This document shows, piece after piece, positions 59,301 to 64,000 of a stretch of DNA of 64,000 bases. Origin of the DNA: Paragordius varius (Eukaryota > Nematomorpha); NCBI GenBank assembly GCA_964247055.1, contig OZ176051.1:7502001-7566000 (forward strand), in the 5' to 3' direction. The position numbers and the translations under genes are program-made. Position 1 is the first letter of the stretch. Every line of letters starts with the position of its first letter. Below the pieces are notes generated by a model that did not search any database, was not told the DNA's origin, and saw only the letters and a program-made list of their open reading frames with translations.

Positions 59301-59795
59301 TTTTGGATTACCTTTTGGTATCATTCAGAATATCCGTAACAATAGGGACTAAAAAAGCCAATGTTTTTCCACTTCCCTGTATATTATATAAAATAAACTG
59401 TTTCAGCAGCTGCAATTACATTTTTCTTGTGATTAATGATATTAGGAATGATGGCTTTTTGGATGTTAGATGGTTGTAGAAAACCCATTTGTGATATCGC
59501 GCTAAGGATTGAGTCCGGAATAGATCCAAACTTTTTCCATTCTTCCGCACTTACATTAGGTATTGATATTTCCTCACAAACCCTTTTGCTTTTTGCCACT
59601 TTTACCATTTTTTTACGTTTTTTTTGAGGCTCAGACTAAAAAATATATTAATAACAAAATTACTATAGGAGCATCATCAATTATATCGTATTCATCAACC
59701 TCCTCAATCTCAATTAGGTCCTTAAATGTTTCATCATCAATTTGATTGTAGTAATCTACTTTTTTCCACTCTGAATTTATTTTCAGTTGTTTCAT
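47387..59795 (-). CDS. DDX24: DEAD-box RNA helicase DDX24/Mak5 (11 exons)
   Basis: Nucleolar ATP-dependent RNA helicase; yeast Mak5 acts in 60S ribosome assembly. Exons: 59664-59795, 59399-59635, 59312-59376, 58902-59001, 58251-58535, 57585-57759, 53087-53530, 52654-52782, 48462-48716, 47889-48099, 47387-47555. All junctions are GT-AG and in phase: 2202 nt, 733 aa. Motifs in order: KINSEWKKV (DDX24 N-terminus), [10 protein letters not shown]-motif, [68 protein letters not shown]. The C-terminal exons ([18 protein letters not shown]) fit DDX24. Start: ATG 59795 is in frame at the family's usual position; an in-frame ATG at 59843 would overlap the POLR1D coding start. Introns 6 and 8 carry LINEs, yet all exons are open, so the gene looks functional. 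Confidence 0.94.
48840..49254 (+). pseudogene. Broken Src-type kinase exon (unique region plus SH3) antisense in a DDX24 intron
   Basis: It begins MGNIACC, a myristoylation/palmitoylation-type start as in Src kinases. A T/N/Q-rich linker in another frame follows, then an SH3 domain: [19 protein letters not shown], a stop in place of the expected Glu, then GEWWYARSK and [18 protein letters not shown]. At least two frame changes and one nonsense codon separate the parts, so it cannot encode the protein. It ends at a GT (GAACC|GTAATA) just where Src genes have an SH3/SH2 boundary. This suggests a DNA-level copy of a genomic exon, not a processed mRNA copy. SH2 and kinase parts are absent nearby. 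Confidence 0.8.
49370..52435 (+). mobile_element. RTE-type LINE, antisense in DDX24 intron 8
   Basis: Order: AP endonuclease ([32 protein letters not shown]), reverse transcriptase ([62 protein letters not shown]), then a Cys/His finger (CSICNKEV...[13 protein letters not shown]) and the C-terminal domain. This is the layout of RTE/BovB-like elements. Open stretches are 49405-49677, 49719-50159, 50141-50395, 50423-51511 and 51513-52427, so about four or five breaks have accumulated. In RT motif A the usual FxDLEKAFD reads FIELEKAFD. The 3' end is an AATTAATAATT-rich tail. The exact 5' end and target duplication were not identified. Confidence 0.88.
53531..57584 (-). other. DDX24 intron 6, enlarged by a LINE
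   Basis: The 4054-nt intron lies between the SATLS exon and the LVFCNS exon. About 3.1 kb is the LINE at 54385-57496. The rest is AT-rich. Confidence 0.8.
54385..57496 (-). mobile_element. RTE-type LINE with 15-bp target duplication, in DDX24 intron 6
   Basis: The element is bounded by the 15-bp direct repeat TAGTTAGAAATTTCA (54370-54384 and 57497-57511), so it is a single, essentially full-length insertion of 3112 bp. On the minus strand: AP endonuclease start ([23 protein letters not shown]) at 57103-57387, RT in the long frame 55175-56437 ([55 protein letters not shown]), finger (CSVCRKEV...[10 protein letters not shown]) near 55100-55165, C-terminal part 54555-54989. The RT motif A reads MERFDAIPR, one residue short of MEKAFDxxPR. 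Several stops and frame changes make it inactive. Same clade as the LINE at 49370 but clearly a different family. Confidence 0.92.
58007..58083. repeat. Small inverted repeat with AAACGCAACATTTT arms
   Basis: The left arm (58007-58035) and right arm (58055-58083) are imperfect reverse complements around a short loop. A second copy of the same motif lies at 61984-62055. Confidence 0.6.
59377..59398 (-). other. 22-nt intron in DDX24, within the Walker A motif
   Basis: GTTTATTT...ATATACAG. Splicing joins AAET to GSGKT. Reading through ends at a stop six codons on (VYFI*). Confidence 0.92.
59636..59663 (-). other. 28-nt intron in DDX24
   Basis: GTAATTTT...TTTTTTAG joins the first exon (...IIDDAPI) to SEPQKKRKK in phase; the unspliced frame stops. 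Confidence 0.8.
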
Positions 59796-59822
59796 GCCGT
59801 GTTGATTTGAACCTAACCATAA
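59796..59822. promoter_or_regulatory. 27-bp divergent start-to-start spacer (DDX24 / POLR1D)
   Basis: Only 27 bp separate the ATG of DDX24 (minus, 59795-59793) from the ATG of POLR1D (plus, 59823-59825). The 5' UTRs must be nearly absent, or the transcripts overlap each other's coding regions. No TATA box is evident in the spacer. Confidence 0.75.
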
Positions 59823-60240
59823 ATGGTATCCGAAGAAATACAAACTGATACGCCTTTTGAAATTATTAGTATATACTGGTTAAATTATTTTAAAGATGTT
59901 GATGGCTCCGATGAAAAATGCAAAACCTTCGTTTTACATGGAGAAGATCATACTTTAGGAAATATTTTGTGCCGCATAATAAATGGAAAGTAATATATGA
60001 TTATTTAAATGTATACCCTTTAATTAAATCTATAGTGCAGAAGTGGAGTTTTGTGGTTATAATATTCCTCATCCTTCAGAACATAAAATAAACATACGGA
60101 TTCAATCTAAATGTTTTCTTTTATAATAATTATTAGCTAAACCGGCTTTATCTATATTAAAACAAGGATTAGTAGACTTACAAAAAATTTGTGGAATATT
60201 GGATACAAAATTTCAAGTTTACATGATGTTTTATGCATAG
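59823..60240 (+). CDS. POLR1D: RNA polymerase I and III subunit AC19 (RPAC2)
   Basis: Exons 59823-59989, 60036-60112 and 60137-60240 give 348 nt, 115 aa. AC19 pairs with AC40 (POLR1C) as the alpha-like heterodimer that seeds assembly of RNA polymerases I and III. Conserved blocks: [46 protein letters not shown], then [13 protein letters not shown] and ILDTKF, aligning nearly gap-free with animal POLR1D. The first ~35 residues are lineage-specific. Introns are 46 and 24 nt. It shares a 27-bp divergent spacer with DDX24, another ribosome-biogenesis gene. Confidence 0.94.
59990..60035 (+). other. 46-nt intron in POLR1D
   Basis: GTAATATA...ATCTATAG; splicing joins IINGN to AEVEFCGY, the family's continuous sequence. 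Confidence 0.9.
60113..60136 (+). other. 24-nt intron in POLR1D
   Basis: GTTTTCTT...TTATTAG with a polypyrimidine-poor interior. Without it the frame hits TAA after four codons; with it the protein continues as [14 protein letters not shown], matching POLR1D. Confidence 0.9.
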
Positions 60241-60335
60241 GACGCCTTGAAAATATATAATCAAAATTAGCTTTTTAAGGGATCCAAAATATTATATATA
60301 TATTAAATTGTATATTATCAATTGTACCTCTATTC

Positions 60336-60582
60336 CAGGGGGGTCCAATACGCGGTTCTTCGAGACTCTGGCCTGCGAAAAATTTGGAATACTACAATTT
60401 GCAAAAATATGCTCACAAAATTTTAGTATAATTGATATTACTTAATCTATATAATTGGCAAAAACTAGAAAAAAATGTTAAATTGTGTGTTCATTTTACA
60501 GTCTGAAATTTAATAAATTATGACAAATGCCTATTTATGTTTGCCATGCGGCCTGCGAAGCCATTTGTGTTGGATGCCCCTG
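60336..60582. mobile_element. 247-bp hAT-like MITE with 8-bp target duplication
   Basis: The ends are CAGGGGGGTCCAATACGCGG and, inverted, TTGGATGCCCCTG. The CAGGGG-TCCAA-GCGG start is typical of hAT elements. The direct duplication CTCTATTC lies at 60328-60335 and 60583-60590. It lies just 3' of POLR1D. Confidence 0.88.
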
Positions 60583-60590
60583 CTCTATTC

Positions 60591-62530
60591 AAAACATAAT
60601 TACCAATTGTGTCGCGTATACTTGATCGGAACAATGATTTAATTGTATTCCATTATAAGGAAAATATAGTAAAGTAATCATATATTAAACACAAGAATTT
60701 TTGATTTCTTAGCAACTATATTAAATTGCATATGGTAATTGTTTTAACTCATATTGGATTGAGGCAACACTTATAATAAAAACTAATCTCATGAGATAGC
60801 CATTATATTAATTTTAATCTGTATAAATTTATTGAGAGAAAATTGTAAGAATTATATAGAAAAATTCTGCCACTTATCCTTTAAACATGACCGATAGCCA
60901 GCGCATTGTGATATTCACATATATTTATTATCATATAAGGATGGGTTGTCACCTTCTCCGGAAAATTTTTCAACAACTTTACCTTTTTATATATAATTAC
61001 AGTAATGACAAAACAGGCAGTTAAAAAAAACACGCTCTTTTGAGAATATTCAAATTTTCAAACTATTTGTATGCCTTATTGACTAGTAGAAGATTTTTCC
61101 TACGACTGTTGAAATTTTCCCATAAAACGTGATTATACCCGGGAGCTATAGGCAAATAATATGTTTTTCCACTATCATTACTTAATATAGCAAAGTCCAA
61201 TTTGAATGGTGCACTTTTTTGGAGGCCTTATATAAAGGGTGAGATCCAGAGGCTAATTAAAACAAGCCTTTAAATATTACTTTTATACAAACTATTAATA
61301 ATAATTGATAAGTTTAATCATTTTTTCCAAAACAATGGTTAATTATTTATGGGGACTTTGTTTATAAAAACTACGCTATTTTACAGGCGCCAGATTGAAT
61401 GTTAGTTAATTTAAAAAAGTGGGTGTACTATGTTTGTGGCACAAAAATTAAATTTTATTATTTTAAAAGAGATTAGCCCATTCAGGAAAATTGATGGAAA
61501 CTGTATACTGATAAGAACTGTTATTTTCCAAAGATCTAGCGGAACACAACATTATCGTAAAAAATCTTTACATGCACGTTTTCCTGAAAATTGTGTATAA
61601 GCAAACGTTTTACATTTTTATAGATAAGAATGAGTATAGTTATTTATGAAAATGGCATTTCCAAATTAATTTTCTTTCTAAAATTGACCAAATTTTCAAT
61701 CTATAATTTTACAAAAAACCTACATATTTTTTGCGACTCAGCAGATATTTTTTGTAAAGCGTGATTACATAAAGTCAACCTGAACCTCTGCTTTAGGATA
61801 ATTGTAAAATAGGATGAATTTCGGTAAATTGCCTTTTAATTTGGACAGATATTGGAGCTAACTAAGAGCATATAATCTAAGATTATGGGCGCATTTATAA
61901 ATGAATACATAATGATCTTTATCCTAATTAAGTGAAAAACAACTTTTTCGATAATTGTTTAATAGACAACAATATATCATTTTTCAATCAAACGCAACAT
62001 TTTTTCAAGCAACAATATATTTTGCAAAGAAAAATGTTGCGTTTTGTTTATTGACTAAAAATTTTATAGAAAATTAATATGATATATGAAATGTACAATT
62101 AATGTGTTTTTTACTTATATGGGTTTAATATAATTTATTTAAAAAAATTAATTTGAGATATTAAATTACGGGGACTTAAAGTATTTCAGCAATATTTTAA
62201 ACATCCATTATTTAAAACTATTAATGTTTCAAAAATAAACATAACATTACGCAAAAATTAGCATTTTCGCACAATTAATGGTTTCGTTTTTTTATGATTT
62301 ATTTAGCTCATAGGTGATTGAAATGCAAAAGAACGCGCGCGCTGCATTTACAACTTAAGGGGAGCCCACTGTATTTTATTATAATTATTGTATTTAAAAT
62401 TAATATTTATAATTTAAAAAATGTCCTCTTTACATTACATAACTAAGTTGATTATAATCATTCAAATATTTATACACAATTTACATCACAATGCATATAT
62501 ATATCTACAATCAATTTATATTCTTATGCA
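60591..62530. other. Intergenic, AT-rich
   Basis: No gene seen. Contains the small inverted repeat at 61984-62055. Confidence 0.55.
61984..62055. repeat. Small inverted repeat, second copy (AAACGCAACATTTT arms)
   Basis: The left arm TCAATCAAACGCAACATTTT (61984 on) pairs with GAAAAATGTTGCGTTTTG and TTTATTGAC (62029-62055). Same motif as in DDX24 intron 5 at 58007-58083. Confidence 0.65.
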
Positions 62531-63925
62531 TTACATAACTACGGCATAATTTACATTATTCATATTATGATTATTTCTCAAATTTTTTTTCAGTACTACT
62601 GTATTCTGAGTTTTAATGTGCTGAACTACTGTTGGTTTATTCATTGGCGTTTTTTTCCCAAATTGACCAAAATACCTTTCATCAGTATCATCGTCCTTTT
62701 TAGTATTGTTATTTCGCATTTTTCCCATGTTTGCCGTCTTTTTAGTTACGAGGCGGCCTGCCGTTTTAAGGATTCCCACTTCCCTTAAATAAGTTTGCAT
62801 AGATAGGGCAGAGGTCGGACTTGATTCATCAAAGAATGAAAGGATAGCATCTGGGACATGTTCATAACAATAATTTATTTCTTGCTCTCTTCGGTTTCGG
62901 GGTTGATGTGGTGTCTGTCGGCATAAAACAAAATAAAATATATGAAAAGAAGTAATTAATGTTAAGCAGTTTAATTACAGGTGAATTGAAAATATATGGG
63001 GTAAAACAACCTCTCTTTTAACTTTTTTAACTATTTAATTGGAGATTTACATAAGAAAATATTGATCATATGCCGAATTATAAATAAATTAACTATACTA
63101 TATTGTAAATTGGCTAAAGTTCCTTAATATAATGTAGAGATTTTTATTAATTCGTATATGGAAAGAACCTTCAAATAAAATATTATAAATTTTTATACAA
63201 TAAAACAACTCATTTTGGAGGCGCTAAATATAATAAAAACGATAAAAACTTATTTTTTGTGTAAATATAAATTGGGCATGAGATTTTTAACTTCGAGTGA
63301 TATTTTATTATAAAAAGTTATTTAAATTTTTTTTCAAACTTTTTATATTCCCCAGAGCCATTAAATTCAATATATTTGGCTAAATTTTACATATGTTTTC
63401 TTTAGCCTTATAGGCGCTTAAAATAACATATAAATATATTTTAAAAATTCTCCTCTCAAACTTTTTCGCCGCCATTTTCCATTGTTTTTTACTCATTCAG
63501 CCCATTTTGATGATATAAACCAAAAATAATACAGATCAAAAAATAAAATTACTTTAGGTATGAGATGCTGAGTCGTATTTGCTCCAGTACAAGTGCTGAA
63601 ATATAAAAAATAAAAGTATATAAATATCTTATATTATATATTGTCGAAATAATTTAATATCTTTTATGCAAATTAATTTTGAAACAATCGAAAAAATAAA
63701 GCAAAAATACTGTTCGTTCGGAGATTTATTGAATCGAACTTCATTAATCATTATGTTGGGTATACTATATCAATAAAGTAAAATAAATTTTTTATGGTAA
63801 ACTTATGGTAAAAATTTAAAATGTAATATAAGCATTTATGTATATTCTAACTTGAGATTCGTCGTCTGATTAGTTGAATTTTGATTGGTATATTCATCAA
63901 GGGAATTTGTTGGTTTTTTATTCGT
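62531..63925 (-). CDS. Unrecognised protein, last three exons (partial; continues off the right edge)
   Basis: Exons 63852-63925, 63553-63595 and 62531-62914 join in phase with GT-AG borders and give an open C-terminus of about 166 residues. The first part is T/N/Q-rich (NQTTNLNTCTGANTTQH). Then comes a more ordered block, NRREQEINYCYEHVPDAILS and SFFDESSPTSALSMQTYLRE. The tail is basic (GRLVTKKTANMGKMRNNN, GKKTPMNKP) and ends ...VNYAVVM. No transmembrane segment or known domain is recognisable. The 638-nt last intron carries a MITE family 2 fragment. It could be a cytoplasmic tail of a larger protein; I do not assign a function. Confidence 0.6.
63330..63480. mobile_element. MITE family 2 fragment in an intron
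   Basis: Contains ATGTTTTCTTTAGCCTTATA and CTCTCAAACTTTTTCGCCGC, the diagnostic inner block of the family. Confidence 0.55.
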
Positions 63926-63937
63926 CTAAATTTATAG

Positions 63938-63939
<2 letters not shown>

Positions 63940-63976
<37 letters not shown>
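63940..63976. repeat. (TA)n microsatellite
   Basis: An uninterrupted run of about 16 TA units, just upstream (minus strand) of the exon at 63852-63925. Confidence 0.85.
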
Positions 63977-63980
<4 letters not shown>

Positions 63981-64000
63981 CAGGGGTTTGTAGTTAATTT

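Overview
The window is AT-rich eukaryotic DNA, almost certainly from an animal. It carries spliced genes with animal-type orthologues: phosphatidylinositol 4-kinase beta, a DDX24/Mak5 DEAD-box helicase, POLR1D, CDK2AP1/DOC-1, a LITAF-type exon, a PKA catalytic-like kinase and a Src-type N-terminus/SH3 exon. Standard stop codons are used. Several introns that I placed by protein continuity and GT-AG borders are only 22-28 nt long. This points to an unusual lineage; dicyemid-like mesozoans are known for such tiny introns, but the species is inference.

Layout. 1-15 kb: no convincing gene; AT-rich DNA with TA microsatellites, non-autonomous inverted-repeat elements and a nearly perfect 76/77-nt hairpin. 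15-21.6 kb: a lone LITAF-type first exon (+), a 679-bp hAT-like element with exact 8-bp target duplication, a calmodulin-like gene (-) and a small CDK2AP1 gene (-). 23.3-31.3 kb: an intricate composite repeat field in which a GC-richer core occurs many times in both orientations, with a tRNA-derived SINE-like module, a B module and a ~290-bp satellite. 32.2-33.0 kb: a decayed mariner transposase. 34.3-42.3 kb: PI4KB (-), 14 exons, 877 aa by my model. 44.2-45.4 kb: an intronless PKA-like kinase (-). 47.4-59.8 kb: DDX24 (-), 11 exons, 733 aa by my model; two introns each hold an RTE-type LINE in opposite orientations, and one also holds an antisense broken Src exon. 59.8-60.2 kb: POLR1D (+), whose start codon lies only 27 bp from that of DDX24. 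62.5-63.9 kb: the last three exons of an unrecognised gene (-) that runs off the right edge.

The genes do not form one pathway. DDX24 and POLR1D are both ribosome-biogenesis genes (60S assembly; Pol I/III subunit AC19) and share a minimal divergent promoter, so co-expression is plausible. PI4KB and the PKA-like kinase are unrelated signalling genes. I saw no LTR retroelement, Polinton, CRISPR array, rRNA or convincing tRNA gene.
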